Shown: one piece after another, positions 24,846 to 33,321 of the stretch
Numbering within the stretch: position 1 is the stretch's first letter
How the letters are laid out: every line of letters starts with the position of its first letter
NCBI RefSeq assembly: GCF_913777995.1
Contig: NZ_CAJYVE010000021.1
Coordinates: 1 to 59,925 of the forward strand
Reading direction: 5' to 3'
Origin: an uncultured Pseudomonas sp.
GTDB lineage: Bacteria > Pseudomonadota > Gammaproteobacteria > Pseudomonadales > Pseudomonadaceae
Length of the DNA: 59,925 nucleotides
Notes under the pieces: model-generated
The model's database searches: none
What the model was told of the DNA's origin: nothing
Seen by the model: only the letters and a program-made list of their open reading frames with translations
Made by a program: the position numbers and the translations under genes

Positions 24846-25318
24846 ACAACTCGATCATTCCCCCAGCAATCGGCCAGGTGTGGCCAGGCCAAGGCGGCAT
24901 CTACGCTGGCATCGCCCCAGCCCGCAATGGCAATGCCGCCTACCACCTGATCATCGCCGACAGCGATATCGGCAGCTTGGAATGGGGCCCATACGACGAT
25001 GAGTCGTCAGCCACCAGCCTCATCGATGGGCTGGCCAACACGCAAGCGCTGCTCGAATCTGGCCCCACCCACCCAGCGGCACAGGCGGCAGCCGCCTACG
25101 CAGCTGACGGCCATACGGACTTTTACCTGCCAGCTGCCGCCGAGCTTTACGAGGCCTGGCTGAACCTTGACGACCGTCCTTGGGGGTGGACGTGGTCCAG
25201 TTCGCAGCGCACGACCAGCAGTGCGCTCTGCCTGAACTTCGCTGATGGCACACAGAGTCTGAGCGGCAAAAGCTATGCACGCTCGGTCCGCCCTGTGCGC
25301 AAAGTGCCGATTCAGTAA
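24842..25318 (+). CDS. DUF1566 (Lcl C-terminal-like) domain protein, phage-associated type
   Basis: 158 residues from MNNSIIPPAIGQVWPGQGG with GGAGAAACC upstream. The pattern IYAGIAPARNGNAAYHLIIA, FYLPAAAELYEAWLN, WTWSSSQRTTSSALCLNFA, and a terminal SYARSVRPVRKV is the DUF1566 arrangement often found in phage and prophage proteins of Pseudomonas, related to lectin-like/tail-associated folds. No signal peptide. Coupled to the 33-codon leader and preceded by operator-like repeats. Exact role unknown. Confidence 0.75.
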   Translation: MNNSIIPPAIGQVWPGQGGIYAGIAPARNGNAAYHLIIADSDIGSLEWGPYDDESSATSLIDGLANTQALLESGPTHPAAQAAAAYAADGHTDFYLPAAAELYEAWLNLDDRPWGWTWSSSQRTTSSALCLNFADGTQSLSGKSYARSVRPVRKVPIQ

Positions 25319-25391
25319 TCGGCAAACGAAGCCTGCCGAGCGGAACGCAGGCAAGCCTGGGACCCAAGGCGACTTGGATCGGTGGAATCGA

Positions 25392-25421
25392 CTTCAGCCG
25401 TGAAGCGCTTCACGGCTGAAG
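25392..25421. repeat. Perfect 30-bp palindrome between convergent genes
   Basis: CTTCAGCCGTGAAG followed by its exact reverse complement with a central CG, 25392-25421. It carries the GGCTGAAGCC core of the local REP family and lies between the DUF1566 gene and the chemoreceptor, both ending here, so it may work as a bidirectional terminator. Confidence 0.75.
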
Positions 25422-25437
25422 CCCTACCCAACGGAGA

Positions 25438-27399
25438 TCACCTCACCGTGAACCGCCCTACGAGCCCCTGCTGCTGCTCGGCCAGGCGGGCCAGTTCGCG
25501 GCTGGTGACGGAGGTCTGTTCGGCACCGGCGCTGACCTGAATGACCAGGGCATTGATGTCGTTGACGTTGCGGTGAATCTCTTCGGCCACCTGGCTCTGC
25601 TGCTCGGCGGCGGAGGCAACCTGGATGTTGCTGTCGCTGATGGTCGCGATGCCCTCGGCAATTTCTTCCAGCAGCTCGCCGGCGCGCACCACGTTGCTCG
25701 CCCCGGCCTGGGCCTTGCCCAGGGTCTCCTGCATCGACACGGCTGCACGGTCGGAGCCGGCCTGCAGGTTGGCGATCATCGCCTGGATGCTGACAGTCGA
25801 ATCCTGGGTCTTTTTCGCCAGGTTACGCACTTCATCGGCAACCACGGCAAAGCCGCGCCCTTGTTCGCCCGCACGCGCCGCTTCGATGGCGGCGTTCAGC
25901 GCCAGCAGGTTGGTCTGCTCGGCCACGCCACGAATCACATCCAGCACCGAGGAGATCGAATCGCTTTCGCCCTTGAGTTCATGGATGATCCGCGCTGTCT
26001 GCTCCGCCTGCACTTCCAGCCCCTGGATCAGGCTGATGGTGTTCTCGATTTCGGTCTTGCCCTGCACTGTGCTGGCGTTGACGCGCTGCGACATCTCGGC
26101 GGCGTCGGTGGTGCTGCGCGCCACGTCCTTGACCGTGGCGCTCATTTCACTGATGGCCGTGACCATCTGATCGGTGCCCAGGCGCTGCTGCGCCACGTTG
26201 TTGCTGGTTTGCAGGGCCACTGCAGAAGACTGCTCGGCCGCCGTGGCCACCTGTGCCGTGGCACTTTCGATCTCGCGGATCACTTCGCTGATCTGCTGCA
26301 CCATGTTGTCGAGGTTGCGCGAGATCTCGCCAAACTCGTCCTGGCCGGTGTACTGGGTTCTGGCGGTCAGATCACGGGTGGCCAGCGAGATGAGCGTGCG
26401 GTTCACGTCGGTCACGGCAATCTTGATGTTGCGAATGATCACCGAGGCCAGCCACAGCACCGCAATCAATATCAGCACCACGGTGGCGACCGCCATGTAG
26501 AGGCTGTTTCGGGCCTGGTCGCGCTCGACGGTGGCCAGACCAATCACGGTCTGCCCCAGCTCGGCCTCGACCTGGGCCATCATGTCGATGCGCGTGGTTG
26601 CCAGATTGAACCAGTCTTCGGGCTTGATATTCAGCGGCTCGCCCAGCGGTGTATCGAAGCCGAGCTTCTGCAGGCGAGCCACTTCCAAGGAGGCAGGTTG
26701 TTGCAGCACCGCATCCAGCTTGGTCTTGAACTCCGCCGGTGCCCAGCGCTGGTAGGCTTCGAAGTAGCCGGAGAACTCGCCCATGTTGCGGCTGAAACGC
26801 GACAGCAACGGCGCATCGAAACGGTTCTGGGCGAACGCCAGGCCCAGCAGTACGCGCTCGCGGCCCGCGCGCTCTTTCATGTCGACGAACTGGTTGAGCG
26901 AACTCAAGGCGCGCAGGATCTTCGGCTCCTCGATGCTGGTCTCCAGCGAGTAGGAGAAGCCGATGAGGTTCTTGATGAGGTCGGTGAAGCGAGTGCCGGA
27001 CTCGGTATTGTTGATGGCCAGCGAGTCCACTTTCTGACGCAGTTCGGTCAGGTCATTCATGGCCTGCAGCATCCTGTTCGGTGACGGCAGGTCCTCGGTG
27101 GATTGCGCACGCATCGCGCTTACCGCCTTATCCGTTTCCTGGCGCAGGCTTTTCAGCTTGTCCTGCATGGTCTTGCCGCCACTGCCCAGGAATACGCCAC
27201 TGGCACCGCGCTCGCGCTGGATGGTGGTGACCACGTCACTCAACTTCTGCGCTGCGTTGGTGGCGTTGACGGCGCGATTCATCTCCGTCAGCGTCTGGCG
27301 CTTGTCCGCCACAAAGATCCCTGCGAAAGCCAGAAAACCGAGCAGGGGAAGAATCAGGATAAGCAATAACTTGGTACTTAAAGACGCGTTCTTAATCAT
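25438..27399 (-). CDS. Methyl-accepting chemotaxis protein with NIT sensor domain
   Basis: 653 residues from [10 protein letters not shown]; an ATG five codons upstream is also possible. TM1 ([20 protein letters not shown], 11-30) is followed by a large periplasmic domain with [19 protein letters not shown], the signature of the NIT (nitrate/nitrite sensing) domain, then TM2 ([18 protein letters not shown]), a HAMP domain ([20 protein letters not shown]) and a cytoplasmic signalling hairpin with the invariant [20 protein letters not shown] tip. The protein should modulate CheA through CheW. By domain family it may sense nitrate or nitrite. No pentapeptide CheR tether at the C-terminus (ends RFTVR). 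Confidence 0.94.
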   Translation of the reverse strand: MIKNASLSTKLLLILILPLLGFLAFAGIFVADKRQTLTEMNRAVNATNAAQKLSDVVTTIQRERGASGVFLGSGGKTMQDKLKSLRQETDKAVSAMRAQSTEDLPSPNRMLQAMNDLTELRQKVDSLAINNTESGTRFTDLIKNLIGFSYSLETSIEEPKILRALSSLNQFVDMKERAGRERVLLGLAFAQNRFDAPLLSRFSRNMGEFSGYFEAYQRWAPAEFKTKLDAVLQQPASLEVARLQKLGFDTPLGEPLNIKPEDWFNLATTRIDMMAQVEAELGQTVIGLATVERDQARNSLYMAVATVVLILIAVLWLASVIIRNIKIAVTDVNRTLISLATRDLTARTQYTGQDEFGEISRNLDNMVQQISEVIREIESATAQVATAAEQSSAVALQTSNNVAQQRLGTDQMVTAISEMSATVKDVARSTTDAAEMSQRVNASTVQGKTEIENTISLIQGLEVQAEQTARIIHELKGESDSISSVLDVIRGVAEQTNLLALNAAIEAARAGEQGRGFAVVADEVRNLAKKTQDSTVSIQAMIANLQAGSDRAAVSMQETLGKAQAGASNVVRAGELLEEIAEGIATISDSNIQVASAAEQQSQVAEEIHRNVNDINALVIQVSAGAEQTSVTSRELARLAEQQQGLVGRFTVR

Positions 27400-27671
27400 G
27401 GCAGGCTCAATCATTCAAAGGTGGTTAAAGCTACCTCGGGCATACGTTCTATGAAGTTGACGTTTAATAGAGCCGAAGGGGATCAAGGAACTGCCGACCC
27501 TGGCAGTAATTTTTTCCATTCATACTGTTTCGGCTGCAAGCGGCTGAGCTTGAACCGTACGTGAAGCCCATCGAGAAACGCCAGCGACGCCCGCGGGCAG
27601 CAAGCGACAACTTGCTCCCGCCTGCCCGGTCATGTTTTCCTCGGGCGTTGACCGCTCAAGACTCGCTCGCC

Positions 27672-29654
27672 ATGCATCACGCGCCAGGCTATCCCCAAGA
27701 ATACCCCGACCACCTGCACACGCATGCCAGGGTCGACCCGCAGCACGCCACCCCACCCAACGGTTTCCGCCCCTTGCAGTTCGAGCGCATGGCCGGCGAC
27801 ACCTTCGAGCAGTTGTGCTGGTGGCTGTTACAGAAGGATCACGCGCTGGTGGGCTGCCAGCGCTTGGGCGACAAGGGCCGGGTGTCACAGCAGGGTATCG
27901 ACCTGTTCGCCTTCGACCGCTGGCAACCCGAACGCCTGCTGGTGTTCGAGTGCAAGTGCCGGGGCCGCTTCGGGCCCAGCGACCTGAACAGGACCGTAGC
28001 GCGGTTTCTCGCTGGCGAGTGGGCGGAGGTGGCCGGCCGCTTCACCCTGATCCTCGCCCAGTCGGGTATCGGCGCCCTCGATACGGCCTGGGTCAAGGCC
28101 CGCGCAGCCCTGGCGGCCCGCGGCATCGAGGCGGACCTGTGGACCGCCGAACACCTCACCGAACGCCTCAAGGACGCACCGGATGTACTGACACGGTTCT
28201 TTTCCGGGGTGGATATCGAGCTGTATTGCAACCAGTGGCAGCAGAGAGTCGCGCTCGATGAACGCTTGCTCAAGGCCCACGCCGACCCTCGCCGAGCAGT
28301 ATCCGGCCCAGCCCAGGCGTTCCTCGCCAGCGGGGTAATGGACGATGCAGCCCTGACGCGCCGCTACGTCGAAGGCCGGCACTGGCACCTGCGCCAACCC
28401 TGGATCGATATTTCCGGACTGTTGCCGACGGCCCAGGACTATCCCGGCTCGGCCCTGGTAACCCTGCGCATGCCCGACACCGCCGGGGTGATGGTCAGCC
28501 TCGACCACCGCTGGCTGCTGCAGCATTTTCTGGGCAATGACGGCGAGCCGCTGTCGCCACAGGCCCGGCCGTTCTTCCAGGGCGTTGCCAGCCTGCCGGG
28601 CGCCGACCACATCATCGACCTGAAGAACTGCCGATTTTTCATGCCCGCCGAAGGTGCCCAGGCCGTAGCCCGTGCCGCCGATGAGTTCTCCCGGGCCTAT
28701 CTGCACAGCCTGCGCGAGGTGGACAGGCAGTGGCAGGCCGAAGGCTTTCCGCTGGTCAGATGGCTGGGCGTGCGGGTGGCGCTGTGCAAGGTCGGATTGG
28801 ATACCTGGCGACAAATACTGGGTTTCGCCAACGCCCATGACACCGAAAAAGGCGACTCGCCCTGGCATCTCTTTCATGCGGCCACCAACCGGCTGATGCC
28901 GACCAGCCGCAGCGGTTACCACGGCGTGTTCTACGGGGCGCAGGTAGCGGGCCTGTGTCATGGCGGGGAAATAGCGATTCTCTGGGAGCCCAACCCTGAC
29001 CGCCATCGTCCTGCCGACCGCAGCGGCTGGTCATGCCGAGAATCCCATGATTGGCTGGTGAATGACCTGCTGCCGGCCGTAGGCCGCTGGCAGGCCCGGC
29101 GGATCGCCGGATACTGGCGCAACTGGTTGCGCCCCTGGCGTACACATCGGGCCATGCAGGCGGCACGCGAGCACTGGCGCCGCGCTGACATTTACACCGA
29201 TCTGCGTCGCCAGCCGTTACTGGAGGCGAGTCACTTCCGCAGCATAGGGCTGCGCGAGTTATTGCAGACGCTGCAAAGCTTCCACATCGCTGCATCCAGC
29301 AACAGGGCCTGGTTCACCGCCCAACAAAAAGCCGGACTCTACGAAGCCCTTGCCCTGCTGCTGCAAGGCGAACGCGGTTACCTCGGCTACCTGTGCGGCA
29401 ACCTTGGCGTGCAGCCCAGCTGTACCAATCACGCCGACCTGCGCCAGGCGGTCGAAACGCTGCGCCAGCGAACCCTTGCCGAAGATTCCGAGGTCAATAT
29501 CGACTACACCTTCAGGGCCATGCTCGAAGCGCTCGGCGATGACGAAAGCTGGCTGAGCCCGAGCATGCGGGAGCGACTGTTCGAATTACTGACACCCTTC
29601 ATGGCCGCCCATGACCGGCAACTGTTGATCGCACGGCACACTGAGTACTTGTAG
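27672..29654 (+). CDS. Large protein with N-terminal PD-(D/E)XK nuclease-like domain, unknown function
   Basis: 660 residues from MHHAPGYPQEYPDHL; an in-frame GTG at 27561 would add 37 codons, neither has a strong ribosome-binding site. Residues about 40-130 read MAGDTFEQLCWWLLQ, GIDLFAFDRW and LLVFECKCRGRFG, giving E46, D77 and E93-x-K95 in the order and spacing of a restriction-endonuclease-like (Mrr-type) PD-(D/E)XK core. The following 530 residues show no motif I recognise, with no Walker A, methylase or helicase motifs. Convergent with trmK and divergent from the chemoreceptor, so it stands alone. Candidate solitary nuclease effector, possibly anti-phage; a housekeeping DNA repair role is not excluded. 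Confidence 0.75.
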   Translation: MHHAPGYPQEYPDHLHTHARVDPQHATPPNGFRPLQFERMAGDTFEQLCWWLLQKDHALVGCQRLGDKGRVSQQGIDLFAFDRWQPERLLVFECKCRGRFGPSDLNRTVARFLAGEWAEVAGRFTLILAQSGIGALDTAWVKARAALAARGIEADLWTAEHLTERLKDAPDVLTRFFSGVDIELYCNQWQQRVALDERLLKAHADPRRAVSGPAQAFLASGVMDDAALTRRYVEGRHWHLRQPWIDISGLLPTAQDYPGSALVTLRMPDTAGVMVSLDHRWLLQHFLGNDGEPLSPQARPFFQGVASLPGADHIIDLKNCRFFMPAEGAQAVARAADEFSRAYLHSLREVDRQWQAEGFPLVRWLGVRVALCKVGLDTWRQILGFANAHDTEKGDSPWHLFHAATNRLMPTSRSGYHGVFYGAQVAGLCHGGEIAILWEPNPDRHRPADRSGWSCRESHDWLVNDLLPAVGRWQARRIAGYWRNWLRPWRTHRAMQAAREHWRRADIYTDLRRQPLLEASHFRSIGLRELLQTLQSFHIAASSNRAWFTAQQKAGLYEALALLLQGERGYLGYLCGNLGVQPSCTNHADLRQAVETLRQRTLAEDSEVNIDYTFRAMLEALGDDESWLSPSMRERLFELLTPFMAAHDRQLLIARHTEYL

Positions 29655-29665
29655 CGGCCGGGGCG

Positions 29666-30361
29666 TCAGGCCAGCAATTCACTGATCCAGCGCGCCTCAC
29701 GGCTGATTTCCTCGCGCTTGGCCTCGGCCACCGCCTGGCGTGCATGGGCGAAGTTGTGCAGGGTCTGCTGGCGCTGGCGCAGCACGCGCTGCCACTTGGT
29801 GATGAACGCCGGGGTACGGGCCTGCAGTTGCAGCGGGCCGAAGTACAGCTCGCGGGGGCTGTAGCTGACCGGGCCGCTGGCCTCGGCGACGATGATCTCG
29901 TAATCGTAGCGGTGCTCGCGCAGCACTTCTTCCTCGACGATGCGGTAGCCGTTGTCCATCAGCCACTGGCGCAGCGGCTGCTCGCCGCCGTTGGGCTGCA
30001 TGATCAGCCGTTCGCGGCCAGTCAGGCGCTGGCGGCCGGCGGCGAGGATGTCGCGAATGGTCTCGCCGCCCATGCCGCACAGGCTGATGGCGGTGATGTC
30101 ATCCTCAGGCGCGATGGCGGCCAGGCCGTTGGCCAGGCGTACCTCTATCCGCGCCTGCAGTTCGTGCTCCTCGACACACTGGCGGGCGGCCTGGCACGGC
30201 ATGGCGGCGGCATCGCCAGCGATGGCCGCCAGCACCTGCCCGCGCGCCACCAGGGCCACCGGCAGTTGCGCATGGTCCGAGCCGATGTCGGCCAGGCGCG
30301 CACCGGCAGGCACGTGGGCGGCCACGCGCTCCAGGCGTTGGGATAGTGTCGGTTGCTTCAA
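29666..30361 (-). CDS. trmK: tRNA (adenine(22)-N1)-methyltransferase TrmK family
   Basis: 231 residues starting with TTG (KQPTLSQRLERVAAHVP), which has AGAAGGGG upstream; the longer frame to 30484 looks non-coding. SAM-binding motif I is GARLADIGSDHAQLPVALV, followed by ISLCGMGGETIRDIL (motif IV, NPPY-like position) and LIMQPNGGEQPLRQWL, all as in TrmK/COG2384 proteins. The C-terminal coiled-coil (RVLRQRQQTLHNFAHARQAV) is also typical. It would methylate A22 of a subset of tRNAs. Not in an operon with the upstream hydrolase by spacing (90 bases), though same strand. Confidence 0.88.
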   Translation of the reverse strand: MKQPTLSQRLERVAAHVPAGARLADIGSDHAQLPVALVARGQVLAAIAGDAAAMPCQAARQCVEEHELQARIEVRLANGLAAIAPEDDITAISLCGMGGETIRDILAAGRQRLTGRERLIMQPNGGEQPLRQWLMDNGYRIVEEEVLREHRYDYEIIVAEASGPVSYSPRELYFGPLQLQARTPAFITKWQRVLRQRQQTLHNFAHARQAVAEAKREEISREARWISELLA

Positions 30362-30450
30362 CGGGCGCCCCTTCTGAACATGAGGTTCGTTCCGCACGCA
30401 CGACCGGCGACTGGAACGGGGCGCGACTCTAGCGGGGTGCGGCAGGGATT

Positions 30451-31017
30451 TCAAATCGACTGGAGCAACTGCGCCACGTCGCACACCTGCGCGTAATCCA
30501 TCGCCAGGTTGCTCAGCGACAGCGCATGCACATCCTCAGCACTCCACAGCCGACCATCCAGGCCGGTCTGGTCGAAGGTGTAGCAGGCATCGGCGGCCAC
30601 CCGCACGTCAAAGCCCAGGCAGCCGGCGGCGCGCGCCGTGGCTTCCACCGAGTTGTTGGTAATCACCCCGCCGATCACCAGCTGGCGGATGCCACGGGCG
30701 TGCAGCCAGCGCTCCAGGCCGCTGGCGGCGAAGGCATCCGGCACGTTCTTCTCGACCACATGCTCGTGGTCCAGCGGCGCCAGGGCCGGCTGGAACTCGC
30801 AGCCCGGCTGGCCCGGCCAGAACACCGAGCCGGGCGTACGGGAGATGTGCCGCACATGCACCACGGGGCGTTGCGAAGCGCGCCAGGCGCTCAGCAATTG
30901 CAACAGGCGTTGCTCGGCATCGGGGTTGTTGCGCCGGCCCAGGCGCGGCTCGTTCATGCCCTGCTGCATGTCGATGAGCAACAGGGCGGCGTTGGGGTGC
31001 AGGCTTTCGGGGGGCAT
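30451..31017 (-). CDS. Isochorismatase-fold hydrolase lacking the nucleophilic Cys
   Basis: 188 residues from MPPESLHPNAALLLIDMQQG. The isochorismatase/cysteine hydrolase triad is visible at D16 (LLLIDMQ) and K90 (VEKNVPDAF), but the motif that normally carries the catalytic cysteine reads GVITNNSVEATARAAGCLGF, with Ser123 at the Cys place. Enzymes such as EntB and PhzD also lack this Cys and act as isochorismatases rather than amidases, but no siderophore or phenazine genes are near. Substrate unknown. AGGTAA precedes the ATG weakly. The gene is followed by trmK and preceded by repeat DNA. Confidence 0.88.
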   Translation of the reverse strand: MPPESLHPNAALLLIDMQQGMNEPRLGRRNNPDAEQRLLQLLSAWRASQRPVVHVRHISRTPGSVFWPGQPGCEFQPALAPLDHEHVVEKNVPDAFAASGLERWLHARGIRQLVIGGVITNNSVEATARAAGCLGFDVRVAADACYTFDQTGLDGRLWSAEDVHALSLSNLAMDYAQVCDVAQLLQSI

Positions 31018-31164
31018 ATGCGCAGTTACCTGGCAGGAAGGACGAACGCCAGTGTGACCAATCCATAGCTGGGGGCACAATCCCGTTTCACGGTAGATGA
31101 ATGGACTTTGCCAGCGTCTTCGCCAGCAAGCTCCAACAAAAGCCAACGTTGGTCAATTAGACCG

Positions 31165-31250
31165 TTGGAGCGAGCTTGCTCGCGATGGCCGCGTCAGGTT
31201 CACAGCAAATGCATGGATTTTGCTGACCTGTTCGCGAGCAAGCTCGCTCA
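31165..31250. repeat. Paired REP element, GAGCTTGCTCGCGA type
   Basis: CGAGCTTGCTCGCGA (31171-31185) and its exact reverse complement TCGCGAGCAAGCTCG (31232-31246), about 45 bases apart with a linker (CAGGTTCACAGCAAATG and beyond) like those at 10850 and 35495. BIME-like unit in the 390-base gap between the chemoreceptor and the hydrolase. Confidence 0.8.
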
Positions 31251-31276
31251 ACAAATGCCAACGAGCGCTTGACCGC

Positions 31277-31405
31277 ACTGTATTGGCTTTAGCACCAACG
31301 CTGGTCAGTCAGATCGGGTAGCGGCTTCAGCCGCGAAGCAACCGCCTGTTCACAACAGATACAGTGAATTTCCTGGCGCTTTCGCGGCTGAAGCCGCTCC
31401 CACCG
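31277..31405. repeat. TATTGG-N8-CCAA core followed by a paired GGCTTCAGCCGCGAAG repeat
   Basis: TGTATTGG-CTTTAGCA-CCAACGCTGGTCAG (31279-31308) has the same core as repeats at 35566 and 59741. It is followed by GCGGCTTCAGCCGCGAAGC (31321-31339), a 38-base linker (ACCGCCTGTTCACAACAG and beyond) and the inverted arm TTCGCGGCTGAAGCCGC (31381-31397). The pair recurs almost identically at 35607-35702. Confidence 0.78.
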
Positions 31406-31407
31406 AG

Positions 31408-33051
31408 TCAGGCACTGACCTTGAACATCGCCACCTTGTCGGTCAGGCGGCTGGCCAGTTGGGCCAGTTCGCCGCTGGCCGAAGCCACCTGCGAGGAGCC
31501 GGTGGCGGTGTGCACGGTCAGTTCGTGGATGCGCCCGATGTTCTTCGCCACGTCTTCGGCCACGGCGTTCTGCTGCACGGCGGCGCTGGCGATGCGGGCG
31601 TTCATGTCGTTGATCGCGCCGACCTGCTGGTTGACCTTCTCCAATGCACTCTGCGCGTTGCGGGTCTGGGCCACGGTGCGTTCGGCCAGGTCGCGGCTGT
31701 CGCGCATGTTCTGCGCAGCGGCTTCGGTGCCGCTCTGCAGGTTGCTGATCATCTCGCGGATTTCCTGGGTGGACTCCTGGGTGCGGTTGGCCAGCGAGCG
31801 CACTTCGTCGGCTACCACGGCGAAGCCACGACCATATTCACCGGCGCGTGCGGCCTCGATGGCGGCGTTCAGCGCCAGGAGGTTGGTCTGCGCGGCGATG
31901 GAATTGATCACCTCGATCACCGTCTCGATCTGCTCGCTGTCGCGAGACACCTTTTCCACGGTGTCGGTGGTCTGGGTCAGGGTCACCGCCAGCGCTTCGA
32001 TGGCCTGTGAGGTGTCGGTCACCAGGCGGTTGCCGCTGTTCACTTCGCCGTCGGCCTGCTCGGTGGCGCTGGCGGCTTGCAAGGCGTAACCGGACACCTC
32101 ACTGACGCTGGCAGCCATCTGCGTAATGGCGGTGGCGACCTGTTGGGCCTCCTGGCTCTGGCGGCTGATGTGCGCATTGTTCTGCGACGAGGTGGCGGTC
32201 AGTTGCGCCGAGGCATGGCTCACTTCATGGGCCGCCGCGCGCACCTGGGTGATGGTTTCGGACAATTGCGCGAGCGCCGACTTGAGCACGCCCATGACAC
32301 TGGCCGGGTAGCGGGTTTCCAGACGCTGCTGCAGGTCGCCAGCTGCCAGGCGCTCGATGGCCTGCGCCACTTCGGTGGGCTCGGCGCCGAGCGTGGAAGT
32401 GACGAAGCGGATGATCTGCCGTGCCAGCAGAATGCTCAGCAGCAAGGCGATGCCGGTGGCCACCAGCATCAGGCCACGGAACGAACTGGCGGTGCTCTGT
32501 ACGTCGTTGAGCTGGCCCTTGATGGCGGCTTCCTCGTGGTCGATGAGCGCGTTGATGCGCTTGAGCCATTCGCTGTACAGCGCCGAGGTCTGCTGCAGCA
32601 GCAGAGCCTGGCTGCCGGCGATGTCACCCGCCTGGCGCAGGGCGAGAACACGTCTGGAAGAGTCGAGGGTCTGCCGCTCGATGTCCTTGATCGCCGCCAG
32701 CAGCCCGCGCTCCTCGGGGGTCACGTCGCGGGCATTGAACAACTGGTCCATGAGCGCAGCCGACTGGGTGTAGTCGTTCTCCAGACGGGTCATCTCCCCC
32801 AGATGGCCACTGAGCGCCGCCGGGTTGTCGACCAGTACCGCGTCGCGAATGGCGATGGCACGGTTGTGCACGCTGCCCCGGAAATCGATGGCATAGCGTT
32901 GCACCTTGGCGGCGTTGTCGTTGACGTGTGCCAGGGTGGTGTCGATGTAGGCCACACGCTGGATACCCACCGCGGTGATCAGCACCAGCAGTGAGACGAT
33001 GGCCGCAAAGCCCAGGCCAATACGCATTGAGAGGGAGATCGGTTTTTTCAT
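31408..33051 (-). CDS. Methyl-accepting chemotaxis protein, 4HB type
   Basis: 547 residues from [22 protein letters not shown]1 lies at about 11-31 ([19 protein letters not shown]), then a helical periplasmic sensor domain ([20 protein letters not shown]) of the four-helix-bundle TarH class, TM2 ([20 protein letters not shown]), a HAMP domain and the signalling hairpin with [20 protein letters not shown] and [20 protein letters not shown]. Ligand not deducible. A single gene between repeats and the TonB receptor promoter. C-terminus KVAMFKVSA carries no CheR pentapeptide. Confidence 0.95.
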   Translation of the reverse strand: MKKPISLSMRIGLGFAAIVSLLVLITAVGIQRVAYIDTTLAHVNDNAAKVQRYAIDFRGSVHNRAIAIRDAVLVDNPAALSGHLGEMTRLENDYTQSAALMDQLFNARDVTPEERGLLAAIKDIERQTLDSSRRVLALRQAGDIAGSQALLLQQTSALYSEWLKRINALIDHEEAAIKGQLNDVQSTASSFRGLMLVATGIALLLSILLARQIIRFVTSTLGAEPTEVAQAIERLAAGDLQQRLETRYPASVMGVLKSALAQLSETITQVRAAAHEVSHASAQLTATSSQNNAHISRQSQEAQQVATAITQMAASVSEVSGYALQAASATEQADGEVNSGNRLVTDTSQAIEALAVTLTQTTDTVEKVSRDSEQIETVIEVINSIAAQTNLLALNAAIEAARAGEYGRGFAVVADEVRSLANRTQESTQEIREMISNLQSGTEAAAQNMRDSRDLAERTVAQTRNAQSALEKVNQQVGAINDMNARIASAAVQQNAVAEDVAKNIGRIHELTVHTATGSSQVASASGELAQLASRLTDKVAMFKVSA

Positions 33052-33272
33052 CGCCAGGCTCGCCAAGGTCGGAAGGACATCTTCAATATCAAAGTGATAT
33101 CGAACTTGGCGCCGACGATAGCCGAAGGCGTCAGAAATTCCCAATCATCAATCGCAGGGGTGCCGATAGAAATCGCCAATCCTTGCCACCTCTGACGCCG
33201 CGCAGCCGCTGTGGCCCGAACGCTTGGAGGAAAATATTTTCAAAATGTGTCGTTATAGTATTTGATTTGTAT

Positions 33273-33294
33273 TTGCGATTAATTAGCATTCGCC
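33273..33294 (+). promoter_or_regulatory. Fur-like box upstream of the third TonB receptor
   Basis: TTGCGATTAATTAGCATTCG (33274-33293) resembles the Pseudomonas Fur consensus with its central ATTAATT and flanking GCGA/ATTCGC, 30 bases before the receptor start. The preceding GTTATAGTATTTGATTTG is AT-rich and suits a promoter. Iron repression is therefore likely. Confidence 0.5.
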
Positions 33295-33321
33295 ACCTCA
33301 AAAACAACGAGTCACACGTCC

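Noticed and set aside
31364-32089. 241-codon frame antisense to the 4HB chemoreceptor
   Set aside because: Starts in repeat DNA and runs antisense to a complete chemoreceptor signalling domain.
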